Assembly: GCA_028689995.1 (NCBI GenBank)
Contig: JAQVCB010000004.1
Location: 1 to 64,000 of the forward strand
Length of the DNA: 64,000 nucleotides
From: Candidatus Gastranaerophilales bacterium
GTDB lineage: Bacteria; Cyanobacteriota; Vampirovibrionia; Gastranaerophilales; UBA9579
Direction: 5' to 3'
Under the pieces are notes generated by a model, which had not been told where the DNA came from, made no database searches, and saw only the letters and a program-made list of their open reading frames with translations. Every line of letters starts with the position of its first letter. Position 1 is the stretch's first letter. Below, piece by piece: positions 49,817 to 60,169 of this stretch. The translations under genes were made by a program, and so were the position numbers.

Positions 49817-50245
49817 ATGGTCGCTCCTGTAAATTTTTTAAGTGCAAGTAGAACACAGCAAAGTCAGCAAATAAACCCTGTAGCATATGGCGGTCAGGCA
49901 AAACCTGAGGCGTCTCTATTTGCAAAAAATATTACGTTTGGAGATAATAAGATTCAGGGACAGCCTGCATCTGATAAATTTCTTTTTTCTTCAAAAACAG
50001 AAAATTCAAATCTGTTTTCACGCCAACAAGTTGATCTTACAAAATTTGTTGGTACTCCAGTAGATGAAAGTTCCAAAGTAAATCTTGTTACCCGTGGAAT
50101 GGATCATAAATCTGTTGCAGCTGTCAATCAAAATGCAGAACAAGAATCCAAAGGTGTAGGTCTTACTGCTTTTAATGGACAAAGATATGTATCGAACTTT
50201 GGTAAACATGGAGTTGCAGGCGGTAATGCTCAATTTATTGCTTAA
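49817..50245 (+). CDS. low-complexity hypothetical protein
   Basis: MVAPVNFLSASRTQQSQQINPVAYGGQAKPEAS; SD aagga before ATG. Confidence 0.55.
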   Translation: MVAPVNFLSASRTQQSQQINPVAYGGQAKPEASLFAKNITFGDNKIQGQPASDKFLFSSKTENSNLFSRQQVDLTKFVGTPVDESSKVNLVTRGMDHKSVAAVNQNAEQESKGVGLTAFNGQRYVSNFGKHGVAGGNAQFIA

Positions 50246-50281
50246 CAATAAAGAATAAATAAAAACCCCGTTTAATAAAAA

Positions 50282-50381
50282 GATAATTTATTAAGTGAAT
50301 AATAACCCTTTTATTTGTATTCAGTTTTTAGACTGGATTCAAGGATAAAAGGGATTTTTTAGTAAATAAAAATAAATTATC
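50282..50381. terminator. ~100-nt nested hairpin, probable terminator
   Basis: GATAATTTATT...CCCTTTTAT...ATAAAAGGGATTTTTT...AATAAATTATC. Confidence 0.55.
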
Positions 50382-50465
50382 CTGCTTAATGTACGTCTTG
50401 AATAAAGAGTTTGTTTTGTGCAAAAATTATAAAGAGAGATATAATCAGCAGGGAATTTATCCAAT

Positions 50466-51107
50466 ATGGAAACCGAGCTTCAGAACAAATCAGTATATTT
50501 CCTCAGAAACACAATGTACATAAACGTTACAAACTTGTGTTCAAACAACTGTCTGTTCTGTATAAGAAATTTTAATGATGAAGTAGCTGGAGTTAACTTA
50601 TGGCTTGCAGAAGAAAATATTGCAGCTGGTAAGATTATTGAAGAAATTAAGGAAAATTCTCCTGAATCCAGAGATGAAATTGTTTTCTGCGGTTACGGTG
50701 AACCTCTGATTAAGATTGATATTGTCAGAGAGATTGCAAAATTTATTAAAGACAACTATCCAAATATTCCTGTCAGAGTTAATTCAAACGGACACGCCAA
50801 TTTAATTCACAAAAGAGATGTTGTCCCTGAATTGACAGGATTAATTGATGCAATCTCAATCAGTTTAAATGCTGATAATGCTGACCTTTATCAAATATTA
50901 TCAAGAACTTGTTTTGATAAAGAATTGGCATTTGAAGGCGTTAAAAACTTTGCTGAAGAGTGTCAAAAATATGGAATTGATACAACTCTCACCGTAGTAA
51001 TGGGTTTTGAAGATTATAAGATTGATCTTAAAAAATGCAGAGAAATTGCAAAAAGTCTGGGCGTGAAATTCAAGATTAGAGAATGGCTCAGCGACGGATA
51101 CGTTTAA
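50466..51107 (+). CDS. radical SAM protein (TatD-linked type)
   Basis: MYINVTNLCSNNCLFCIRNFNDEVAGVNLWL, FCGYGEPLIKIDIV. Confidence 0.88.
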   Translation: METELQNKSVYFLRNTMYINVTNLCSNNCLFCIRNFNDEVAGVNLWLAEENIAAGKIIEEIKENSPESRDEIVFCGYGEPLIKIDIVREIAKFIKDNYPNIPVRVNSNGHANLIHKRDVVPELTGLIDAISISLNADNADLYQILSRTCFDKELAFEGVKNFAEECQKYGIDTTLTVVMGFEDYKIDLKKCREIAKSLGVKFKIREWLSDGYV

Positions 51108-51310
51108 GTTCTTTTGCATTAAAATCCTAAAATCTCTGAAAAAAGATGATTAATCTTGAATTTTTTAAGCTGAAAGTCATGTTTATGTTTTGTCAAAAAA
51201 CATGTTTACACTGAATTATGATCGTACTTTAATAATTATATACATGGGTTTTTAATCTTATTTTTTGTATAGATAAGATATTAGATAGACAACGAGGTAA
51301 AGGAACAAAA

Positions 51311-53479
51311 ATGGCTAATCAACTAGATGCAATAATGAAACCAAAGTCAATTGCGGTAATTGGTGCTTCCGAAAGAGCTGGAGCAATTGGAAGAGAGTTA
51401 ACAAACAAAATGCTATCATACGGATATAAAGGTGAATTATATCCTGTAAATCCAAAAGCTGAGACAATTTTAGGCGTTAAAGCATATAAAAATGTTATGG
51501 ATATTCCAAATCCTGTGGATTTGGCAGTAATTGTAGTTCCAAGAGATTTTGTATATCAGGTTGTTGATGAATGTGGCAAAAAAGGCGTTAAAGGTCTTGT
51601 AATTATTACCGCAGGATACAAGGAAACAGGTCACGAAGGTGCTGAATTAGAAGATAAACTTGTTGAATTAATAAAACAACATGGAATGAGAGCTATTGGG
51701 CCTAACTGTGTAGGTATTGTTAATACAGATCCTGCTATTCATTTAGATTCAACTTTTATTGAAGCTTTTCCTTATGAAGGCAAAACAGCTTTCATATCAC
51801 AGTCGGGAGCTTTAGGCGGCGCTATTTTTAATATTGCTAAAGATTTTAATGTAGGTTTAGGTCAGTTCGTATCTGTGGGAAATAAAGCAGATGTGAACGA
51901 CGAAACATTGCTTGAATACTGGTCAGAAGATGCTGAAATAGATCAGATTCTTTTTTATCTTGAATCAATAAGCAGTCCTGCAAGCTTTAGGAAACTTGCA
52001 GCAAAAGTTACAAAGAAAAAACCGATTATTGCTGTTAAATCAGGAAGATCATCAGCAGGTGCTAAAGCTGCATCCTCTCATACAGGTGCTCTTGCAGGTG
52101 CTGATCTTGCAGCAGATGCTCTTCTTAAACAAAGCGGAATTATCAGAGTTAACTCAATTCTGGAACTTTTTGAAGTAGCTCAGGTATTTACACACTGTCC
52201 GCTTCCAAAAGGCAATAAAGTAGCAATTATAACAAATGCAGGCGGACCAGGAATTATGGCAACAGATGCTATTTGTGAATTCGGTCTTGAGATTGCACAG
52301 CTTTCTGAAAAAACAACTCAGACTTTAAGAGCAAATTTACCACCGGCAGCCAGTGTTAGAAATCCTGTTGACATGATCGCAAGTGCAAATGTTAAAGATT
52401 ATGTAACAACTCTTGAAACAATACTTGATGATGAAAATGTTGATGCTGTTATGGTAATCAACCTTCCGCTTGTTGGTGTTGATCCTCTCGAAATTGCTAA
52501 AGCAGTTGTTGAAATAAGAAATAGACGTACTGAAAAACCGATTGTTTCAGTATTTATGGCAAAAGCTGATTTCTTTAATGATTTAAATAAATTAAAAGCT
52601 AATGTGCCATTCTTCCAGTATCCTGAATCAGCTGCAAAAGCTATGTCAAAACTTGACGTTCAGCGCAGATGGGTAGAAAAACCGGTTGGCAATGAACCAA
52701 CATTTAATGTAGATACTGAAAAAGCAAAAGAAATCATTAAAAAGTCTTTAAGCGAAAACAGAGATCAGCTTACAACATTGGAATCGATAGATGTTCTTGA
52801 AGCTTACGGTATTAGAACATGTAAATACGCATTTGCTGCAAATGTTGACGAAGCGGCAGCAGAAGCTAATAAAATCGGATATCCTGTTGTAATGAAAATT
52901 ACATCCACTAAAATCTCTCACAAAACAGAAGTTGGCGGTGTAATTGTTAATATAGCCAGTGAAGCTGACCTTAGAAATGAGTTTAAAGGTCTTATTGAAA
53001 GATTACAAACATATGGATACAGTGCAAGTGACCTTGACGGTGTAATTGTACAGGAAATGGTTAAAGGTAACCGTGAAATGGTTTGCGGTATTGCGACAGA
53101 TCCCCAGTATGGTCACATGATGATGTTTGGTCTTGGCGGTATCTATATTGAAACCATTAAGGATATTTCATTCAGAATTGCTCCTTTAACTGATATCGAT
53201 GCAAAAGAAATGGTTGAATCAGTTAAAGCATACAAAATCCTTAAAGGAGCAAGAGGAGCAGTTCCTGCAAATATTCCGCAAATTGAAGAAACTCTTCTCC
53301 GTTTATCTCAGCTCGTTAAAGACTTCAGCTTTATCAAAGAGCTTGATATAAATCCGCTCAAGATTTCTGATAAAACAGCAGAAGGTGTTGCAGTTGACGG
53401 ACGTATTCAGGTTGATATGGAAGCAGCTAAAAAAGCTCTTTCATGTGACTGCTGCTGTTCAAACGGCTGTTGCGGATAA
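51311..53479 (+). CDS. ADP-forming acetate/acyl-CoA synthetase, fused alpha-beta
   Basis: PKSIAVIGASERAGAIGREL, SQSGALGGAIFN, SSHTGALAGADLA, C-terminal ATP-grasp; ends SCDCCCSNGCCG. Confidence 0.92.
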   Translation: MANQLDAIMKPKSIAVIGASERAGAIGRELTNKMLSYGYKGELYPVNPKAETILGVKAYKNVMDIPNPVDLAVIVVPRDFVYQVVDECGKKGVKGLVIITAGYKETGHEGAELEDKLVELIKQHGMRAIGPNCVGIVNTDPAIHLDSTFIEAFPYEGKTAFISQSGALGGAIFNIAKDFNVGLGQFVSVGNKADVNDETLLEYWSEDAEIDQILFYLESISSPASFRKLAAKVTKKKPIIAVKSGRSSAGAKAASSHTGALAGADLAADALLKQSGIIRVNSILELFEVAQVFTHCPLPKGNKVAIITNAGGPGIMATDAICEFGLEIAQLSEKTTQTLRANLPPAASVRNPVDMIASANVKDYVTTLETILDDENVDAVMVINLPLVGVDPLEIAKAVVEIRNRRTEKPIVSVFMAKADFFNDLNKLKANVPFFQYPESAAKAMSKLDVQRRWVEKPVGNEPTFNVDTEKAKEIIKKSLSENRDQLTTLESIDVLEAYGIRTCKYAFAANVDEAAAEANKIGYPVVMKITSTKISHKTEVGGVIVNIASEADLRNEFKGLIERLQTYGYSASDLDGVIVQEMVKGNREMVCGIATDPQYGHMMMFGLGGIYIETIKDISFRIAPLTDIDAKEMVESVKAYKILKGARGAVPANIPQIEETLLRLSQLVKDFSFIKELDINPLKISDKTAEGVAVDGRIQVDMEAAKKALSCDCCCSNGCCG

Positions 53480-53498
53480 TTAAGTAATATATAAATCT

Positions 53499-53532
53499 AA
53501 AAGCCGGAGATTATTGATCTCCGGTTTTTTTT
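53499..53532 (+). terminator. intrinsic terminator
   Basis: CCGGAGATtattgATCTCCGGTTTTTTTT. Confidence 0.85.
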
Positions 53533-54535
53533 AAAAATAAATTCCTTGTTTTAATGCCAACAATCGGCCTGCGGCTTCGTGGTAGTTTTTAACTTTAATT
53601 ACCTTGTTTTCAATACCAAGTGATTCAGCAGTAACATTAATCACAGTTGTATTTTCTTCAACTGCAATAACGGGGATATTATTTTCAATTGCTTTTAAAA
53701 TCGGTATTCCACCAAGACAGTTACAGGGAACAATAAGTGCTTTTATTTTTCCAAGTGTAATGTCCTGATAGTTGGTATTGTCAATATTAACAAGCTTTGG
53801 TGCGTTGTAAAGCCCTAAAAGCACACAGGGCAGAAATACTGTTGTAATATATTCCGCCGACGCTCTGGGATTTACAATTTCTGAGCTTATGGATAGATCA
53901 TTAAACGCAGGGGCATGGGCAACTGGTATATTAAATTCTTTCGTCAATATATGGGATATGATAGCTTCAACTCCGCCCACAGGGTCAACACCCTCTCCTT
54001 TTGAGTAATCATTATCCTCTGAAGAGTCAAAATAGCATACAACTGCAATTGCTTCAGCTCCTTTGTCTATTAAAACTCTGCCGGCTTCTATCAAAGTTTC
54101 AGGGCTTTCTATATTGCCTGATGATATTCCTGATTCTGATATTGAAAAATTAACTCCGACTTCATTTTTTGTTATTTCATAACCCAAAATATTAATGCCA
54201 TAAACAGTTTTTACTGCATTAATTGTGTTTATATGAACATTTAAAATATCTTCCGGTATTGCTTTATCAAAAATAACTCCGATTGGGTTATATTTTGAAG
54301 GTCTGAGAGCTATTTCTTCCTTAAAAAACCTGTCTATTGCAAAGCCTTCTGTATAAAGAATATTTTCGTTTATACCTGAAAAAATGGCTGCATTAACAGT
54401 ATTGGGATTGGTTATTACAGGGCATATTTTTGAAATCAGGTTTAAACATGGAGATGCGTCTCCTGCATATCCGCCTATTGATGCTCCTATGCCTGTTGGA
54501 ACAATAAATGCCGCTGTAAAATCGTACTTGTTCAT
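53531..54535 (-). CDS. DUF3326 family protein
   Basis: FIVPTGIGASIGGYAGDASP, DPVGGVEAIISH. Confidence 0.8.
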   Translation of the reverse strand: MNKYDFTAAFIVPTGIGASIGGYAGDASPCLNLISKICPVITNPNTVNAAIFSGINENILYTEGFAIDRFFKEEIALRPSKYNPIGVIFDKAIPEDILNVHINTINAVKTVYGINILGYEITKNEVGVNFSISESGISSGNIESPETLIEAGRVLIDKGAEAIAVVCYFDSSEDNDYSKGEGVDPVGGVEAIISHILTKEFNIPVAHAPAFNDLSISSEIVNPRASAEYITTVFLPCVLLGLYNAPKLVNIDNTNYQDITLGKIKALIVPCNCLGGIPILKAIENNIPVIAVEENTTVINVTAESLGIENKVIKVKNYHEAAGRLLALKQGIYF

Positions 54536-54549
54536 TTTCTCTTTTACTT

Positions 54550-55095
54550 TTATTGTGGAAAGTATCCTATATATGGAAGGTTTCTGTAATAACCCTGATA
54601 ATCAAGACCGTAACCGACAACAAATTTGTCATCTACTTCAAAACCTATATAATCAATGTTTACAGGATGGATTCTTGCGCATACTTTGTCGAGTAAGGAT
54701 GCAAACTTAACTTGTCTTGCATTGTGCTGTTCTTTTATGTAATCTATGAGAAAATGTGCTGTTAATCCTGTATCTACAATATCTTCAACTATTAATACAT
54801 TCTTGTCTGCAAGATTTGGCAAAGATAGATCTACTGATTTAACTTTGCCGGAAGATTTTTGATCATCTCCATAACTGGATAGTCTTATAAATTCAATTTG
54901 AACCGGCATTTTAAGATGTCTTACAAGGTCAGCTACAAATAAAACCGATCCTCTCAATACTCCAATGACATAGAGTTCTTCATTTTTATCAAATTCATTA
55001 TTAATTTTTTCAGCTAATTCCTTGATTCTGTCTTGAATCATATTTTTTGAAAAAAGTTCAAGCAAATGTTCTTCTTTTTTATCAATAACATTCAT
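54550..55095 (-). CDS. hpt: hypoxanthine phosphoribosyltransferase
   Basis: VIGVLRGSVLFVADLVRHL, LIVEDIVDTGLT, VDDKFVVGYGLDY. Confidence 0.93.
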   Translation of the reverse strand: MNVIDKKEEHLLELFSKNMIQDRIKELAEKINNEFDKNEELYVIGVLRGSVLFVADLVRHLKMPVQIEFIRLSSYGDDQKSSGKVKSVDLSLPNLADKNVLIVEDIVDTGLTAHFLIDYIKEQHNARQVKFASLLDKVCARIHPVNIDYIGFEVDDKFVVGYGLDYQGYYRNLPYIGYFPQ

Positions 55096-55109
55096 AATAG
55101 ATTAATTCC

Positions 55110-56477
55110 TCATTCAACTGTCAGTATATGAGTTGGTCTGTCAATAACTCTTATTAATTCACTTAATCCGACTCCAACTACCCACAAAATCTCTGAATCT
55201 GTTGCTATAACAGGCAAATTGTCTCTTTTAAATTCAGGAATACCTTTATTTATAAGGTATTTTTTTAACCTGACTTTCTGCTGCATGCCAAACGGTTGAA
55301 TCTTGTCGCCTGATTTCCTTGTCCTGAAATAAACAGGCTCTTTTATTTTACTTAAATCAACATAGACTGTCCGGGAAAATTCGTCCGGAAATTTGTCAGG
55401 CTTATCATCTTTCCATGGAGTGATAACAAGTGTTTTGCCTAGATCCGAATTACATGTTTCGCCATTTAGGTTAGCTGTTACTATTGATTTTACCACATCA
55501 GCCCTGATTGAGTGAATTATTTTAATTATTTCAGAGGATACAAACAGCCAGCTATTTTCACCAATAGAAAGAGTATTGCCTGATTTTAAGCCGGAATTTT
55601 CATGTACAAAATCTGATATTACCTTGATTTTTTCAAAATCGTATTCGATGTCTTCTGAATGTAACAGATCAAGTATAATCCTGTTTTGAGCGGCGATAGA
55701 TAGGTTTAAAAATTCTATAGTGTTTAGTTCATCTCCGGTATAAATTTTTTCCTTAATTTGGCTGATATATTCCTCTATAAGTTCTTCCGATTCTGCTGAG
55801 ATTTTTGACAGTCTTAACAAGGCTTCGTCAACATCTTTATTGTATTTTTTTAATTCAGGCATAAGTGAAAGCCTGATTTTGTTTCTTAAAAAGGCTTCAT
55901 TCTGGTTGCTTGAATCAATATTTGGGCTTAAATTGTTTACTTTACAGTATTCAACAGTTTCTTCTCTGGTTATCTCAAGAATAGGCCTGTAAATCGGCAC
56001 AGAATCTTTTTGATACCTAACTTCAGGAATTCCCTTTAATCCTATAGTCCCAGAGCCTTTGATGATTCTATAAAGAACGGTTTCAGCCTGATCTGTCAGG
56101 GTATGTCCTGTTAAAATTGCTGTTGAGTTAAGCTTTTTAGTGGCTCTTTTGAAAAATTCGTATCTTTGATTTCTGGCTTCAAGTTCTGTATGAGGAAGAT
56201 TTTCAGAGAGAGTTTCGCTGTAAAAGTCTATATATCTTGAATTGCAGTATTTTTTTGCGTTTTCTTCTTCTCGCTTAGACTCATCTCCTCGCCAGTTGTG
56301 GTTTAAATGCGCTGCTGTTAGTTTGAAATAACATTCTTTAGACAGGTTATATAAAACATCTAAAAGACAGAGCGAATCAATCCCTCCTGAAAATGCAACA
56401 AGAAGCGAGTGGTTGCTGTTCAGGAGTTTGTGTTTTTCTAAAAATTCTCTGACTTTTTGTTTAATATTATTTTTCAT
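55110..56477 (-). CDS. tilS: tRNA(Ile)-lysidine synthase
   Basis: LLVAFSGGIDSLCLLDVL, HLNHNWRGDES, GHTLTDQAETVLYRIIKGSG. Confidence 0.95.
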   Translation of the reverse strand: MKNNIKQKVREFLEKHKLLNSNHSLLVAFSGGIDSLCLLDVLYNLSKECYFKLTAAHLNHNWRGDESKREEENAKKYCNSRYIDFYSETLSENLPHTELEARNQRYEFFKRATKKLNSTAILTGHTLTDQAETVLYRIIKGSGTIGLKGIPEVRYQKDSVPIYRPILEITREETVEYCKVNNLSPNIDSSNQNEAFLRNKIRLSLMPELKKYNKDVDEALLRLSKISAESEELIEEYISQIKEKIYTGDELNTIEFLNLSIAAQNRIILDLLHSEDIEYDFEKIKVISDFVHENSGLKSGNTLSIGENSWLFVSSEIIKIIHSIRADVVKSIVTANLNGETCNSDLGKTLVITPWKDDKPDKFPDEFSRTVYVDLSKIKEPVYFRTRKSGDKIQPFGMQQKVRLKKYLINKGIPEFKRDNLPVIATDSEILWVVGVGLSELIRVIDRPTHILTVE

Positions 56478-56564
56478 AATTTAAAGATACAATAAACTAT
56501 TAGTTATTTATATAAGTATATGCATGGTGGGTTGTAACTAGTACGGTAAAGGTTTTGCGCATGT

Positions 56565-56895
56565 TTGAATCGGTAAAATTGTTAATTCGTCAGAACAATG
56601 TTTAATTATTATGATAATTGCACAATTACTTGTTTTTCCTCACCCCTAAAGGGGCTGGAACAATTTTGCCTGTGTTGTTCGTTCATAACGGATCGTAAAA
56701 AACTTTTTAAGGCGGCGAATTTTTATTAAGCCCCTCCTTTTTTATTTTTTTAATATTTTTAAGGAGAGAGAAAAGAAGTGTTTTGGACTTTTATTGAAGC
56801 AGAGTTGTTTGTTGGCTGGAATAGAAGAAGAGGCTTAATAAAAATCCTTGCTGAAAAAAGTTTTAACGATCCGTAATTCACTTTTTGTAAATTCT
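56565..56895 (-). repeat. E3: long modular palindromic element, divergent helices
   Basis: GGTAAAATTGTT(56572-56583)/AACAATTTTGCC(56659-56670); ATTTTTATTAAGCC(56719-56732)/GGCTTAATAAAAAT(56832-56845). Confidence 0.85.
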
Positions 56896-56901
56896 TTATT
56901 T

Positions 56902-57123
56902 GGTAGTGGTTAAATTGTAACTGATAAAAACGAAAAATCCTTAAAATGTCATCCGAGCGAAACGAAGTGAAGTCGAAGGATTTTGCTAATAATGTCAGAA
57001 GATAACAGGCGAAAACTGGCAAGATTGCCACGGATTTCTCCAAAATCCTCGCAATGACAAGTGGATGTAAGATAATTAAAATCTAGATTTTAATTATTTA
57101 TCAGTTTGTATTTATCCACTACT
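56902..57123 (-). repeat. R3: inverted copy of R2
   Basis: ggtagtggttaaattgtaactgataaaaacgaaaaatcc ... tttatcagtttgtatttatccactact. Confidence 0.85.
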
Positions 57124-57220
57124 CTTTCTTTTTCAAAATCCTTCACAAATAATTTCGTATTTTTTCCTATCAGAATAAACGAATTCAATATCTTTTTTAT
57201 TATTTTGCTAAAATATTCCT

Positions 57221-58198
57221 ATGAAAGAAGATAAATTTATTGGTTTAATAAAAAATCTGCTCCCTGAATCTTCAAAATATATCGGAGACGATACTGCTTT
57301 TATTGAAGAAAAGGGGCTTATACTTACGCAGGATACTCTTGTTGAAGATGTTCATTTTAGAATGTCAACTATCAGCCCTTATGATCTTGGTATAAAATCA
57401 ATTGCAGTTAATTTAAGCGATATTGCAGCATCAGGCGGAATTGCAGAATTTATTCTCATTTCTTTATCACTTCCTGAAAGTGTCGATGAAGATTTTGTGA
57501 AAAGATTTTATGAAGGTGTTAACCATATATGCAGAAAATATGATGTAGTAGTTGTGGGCGGAGACCTGACAAGAGCTACAAAAATTACAATAAGTATAGC
57601 GGCAATCGGTTTTAACGAAAGACTTCAACCTGCAAAAAGAAGCCTGGCAAAAGTAGATGATGTTGTAATTACTGCCGGCGAATTCGGTTCAAGTGCTGCC
57701 GGTTTATGGATACTTGAAAGTAAAATCAGCGATATTTCTGAAGACATTTCAAAAAAATTTGTTAAAGCCCATATAAATCCAGTTCCTCTCTTACAGGAAG
57801 GACGAACAATTGTAAAAAGTTGCGAAACTCCTCCTGCTCTTATGGATGCCAGTGACGGGCTTGCTGATGCCCTGTATAAAATTTCTCTTTCAAGCGGAGT
57901 TGGTATGGAAATTAATTATGATGAAATTCCGGTTGATAAAAATTTAGAAGCAGTTGCTCAAAAAGCAGGAATAAATTCCAGTAAATGGGTATTGTACGGT
58001 GGTGAAGATTACGGACTTGTAGGCACAGTTCCGGAATTCATCTATGAAAAATTACTGGCGGATAATATTCCGGTAAAGGCAATTGGTAGAGTGTTAAAGA
58101 TGGAAAATTGTCCTGAAGTTTTAATCAGGTATAATGATAAAATAGTTAAAATTAATTCAAATACTCTTGATAGTGAAGTTTTTAGCCATTTCAGGTAG
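57221..58198 (+). CDS. thiL: thiamine-monophosphate kinase
   Basis: IGDDTAFIEEKGLILTQDTLVEDVHFR, VVGGDLTRATKI, DASDGLADAL. Confidence 0.95.
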   Translation: MKEDKFIGLIKNLLPESSKYIGDDTAFIEEKGLILTQDTLVEDVHFRMSTISPYDLGIKSIAVNLSDIAASGGIAEFILISLSLPESVDEDFVKRFYEGVNHICRKYDVVVVGGDLTRATKITISIAAIGFNERLQPAKRSLAKVDDVVITAGEFGSSAAGLWILESKISDISEDISKKFVKAHINPVPLLQEGRTIVKSCETPPALMDASDGLADALYKISLSSGVGMEINYDEIPVDKNLEAVAQKAGINSSKWVLYGGEDYGLVGTVPEFIYEKLLADNIPVKAIGRVLKMENCPEVLIRYNDKIVKINSNTLDSEVFSHFR

Positions 58199-58205
58199 AG
58201 GGAAA

Positions 58206-58886
58206 ATGAAAATAACAGCAATAATTCCTGCAGCAGGATCAGGCAGCAGATACAGCTCGAATAAAAACAAGCTTCTTGAAAATCTTGACGGGTTACCTGT
58301 CCTTGTACGTACTTTAAAGGTTATTGCTTCGGTTCAGGAGATTAATAACATAATTATCTGTACTTCAGAAGACCTGATCGCTGAAATAAACACTATAATT
58401 AAAAATTTTAATATAGAAAAAGTTTCAAAAGTTATTTTGGGCGGCAAAACAAGACAGGAATCTGTATTTAACGGATTAAAGGCCGCGTCAGAATTTAATC
58501 CTGATCTTGTTTTAATACATGATGGGGCAAGACCGTTAGTTACAGAAGAAATAATCAAAAATGCAATTGAGTGTGCAAAAAGCAAAGGAACTGCAATTGT
58601 TGCTGTTCAGGCAAAAGATACAATTAAAAGAGTAAATATATCCACAAATCAAATAATAGAAACTCTTGACAGAGAGCTGCTCTGGAATATTCAGACACCG
58701 CAGATTTTTAAATATAATGAACTGCTTGAAGCCCATAGAAAATTCGAGGGCATGAATTTGACGGATGATTCTGCGTTGATAGAAAAACTTGATTTGCCTG
58801 CTTTTGTGGTTATGGGTAGTTATTCAAATATTAAAATAACTACAAAAGAAGATCTGCTTTATGCTGAAATGCTTTTGAAGAATTAA
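58206..58886 (+). CDS. ispD: 2-C-methyl-D-erythritol 4-phosphate cytidylyltransferase
   Basis: AIIPAAGSGSRYSSNKNKLL, IHDGARPLVTEEII, TDDSALIE. Confidence 0.95.
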   Translation: MKITAIIPAAGSGSRYSSNKNKLLENLDGLPVLVRTLKVIASVQEINNIIICTSEDLIAEINTIIKNFNIEKVSKVILGGKTRQESVFNGLKAASEFNPDLVLIHDGARPLVTEEIIKNAIECAKSKGTAIVAVQAKDTIKRVNISTNQIIETLDRELLWNIQTPQIFKYNELLEAHRKFEGMNLTDDSALIEKLDLPAFVVMGSYSNIKITTKEDLLYAEMLLKN

Positions 58887-59431
58887 AATAATTTTTTATT
58901 ATTAACCCGTACAAAGTTGTCATCAACACTGATTTTAACATCTCTGTCTGTTCTGGTTTGAACCTGATAACCTGCCGGAAGAGTTGCGTCATAGCCTCTA
59001 AACATCAAACCAAAAGGGAAAACTGGCAGTAAAATTGCTAGGCCAACTGATAAAAATACCTTATCTTCACCTTTTTTGACAATAGTTCCATTAAGAGGAA
59101 CTTTCTTGCCGTTTACTGCTTTAGCGTAGTCAAGATTTATAGTAAGTTTTCCCGCCTTACCGACTCTGCCTCTATTAATTAATTCTGATATAATTCCTGT
59201 TGCCCTTGCGCCTTCTTTAATTAAAACAAGGTCACCCAATTTTATATCTTCTGCAACGGTAAAATTAACTTCATCACCTTCCTGATTTAATCCTGAAGAT
59301 ACTTTATCAACCAGCTTCAGGCGGATTTTTGTTCCGTTTTCAAGTATTACATCGCTGCCAAAGGATACCTGACAGAATCCCAAATTAATGAAAACAAGTA
59401 TTAAAATCAGACTGATAAGTTTTTTTATCAC
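58883..59431 (-). CDS. hypothetical exported protein
   Basis: Signal peptide; ILENGTKIRLKLVDKVSSGLNQEGDEVNFTV. Confidence 0.6.
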   Translation of the reverse strand: MIKKLISLILILVFINLGFCQVSFGSDVILENGTKIRLKLVDKVSSGLNQEGDEVNFTVAEDIKLGDLVLIKEGARATGIISELINRGRVGKAGKLTINLDYAKAVNGKKVPLNGTIVKKGEDKVFLSVGLAILLPVFPFGLMFRGYDATLPAGYQVQTRTDRDVKISVDDNFVRVNNKKLF

Positions 59432-59445
59432 GTTTAATCCTTTCT

Positions 59446-60042
59446 TTAGAGACTTTCTGATATTGGTGATCTGAGATCAAAAGTCTGTTCATCAAAAGAT
59501 ACTTCTTTTATGATGATTTCTGCTGCGTTTCTGTGTTTTTTGGGGATAAAGACATAGGTTGAATAATATTCATCATCAAATATGTGCTTTGACTTGAAGA
59601 TGTTTTTCTTGATGTTACTTTCCAGATTGCCGTTTGATGTGCTGGAATAAGCTACAGTCCCTGCAATAATAGGAATCCCAACTATAAAAAATATGAGAGG
59701 AAAAACGGCAATAGTTGTTGCAAAGCCTCTTATTACAGTGTGTCGTTTAGTTTTTTGATAAACCAGTGTACTTGAAGGGGTTTTATACTTAACTCCTTTG
59801 TAAACATAATAGATTTTGTCCGGTAATAATATATCTTTATCATTTTTATTAGATATATCGAGTCTTACGGCAATATATTTTTTAAGGATTAATTTATCAA
59901 CTTCTCCAATAAGGAAGGATTTATCAACCTTTTCAGCATTGAATTTCACTCGATTTATTTCATCAGCAAAACAAAGAGGGGCTGAATAAAAATATATTAT
60001 GGAAAATATTAGATATAAAATTAAATTTTTACGCATAATCAA
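59446..60042 (-). CDS. hypothetical exported/membrane protein
   Basis: Signal peptide plus internal hydrophobic segment. Confidence 0.6.
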   Translation of the reverse strand: MIMRKNLILYLIFSIIYFYSAPLCFADEINRVKFNAEKVDKSFLIGEVDKLILKKYIAVRLDISNKNDKDILLPDKIYYVYKGVKYKTPSSTLVYQKTKRHTVIRGFATTIAVFPLIFFIVGIPIIAGTVAYSSTSNGNLESNIKKNIFKSKHIFDDEYYSTYVFIPKKHRNAAEIIIKEVSFDEQTFDLRSPISESL

Positions 60043-60169
60043 CTCACATGTACCCTAAAATTCCAGCTTCTATTTTTATAAAATAAATAAGAATTATATT
60101 CAATTAAAGTATAAGGAATATTTACTTTTTGAAAAATAATCTGTAAGAATTATTCTTGTTTTATAATAA

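Noticed and set aside
56759-57043. 94-aa minus-strand ORF in the track
   Set aside because: Spans E3/R3 repeat sequence; translation reflects the repeat, not a protein family.
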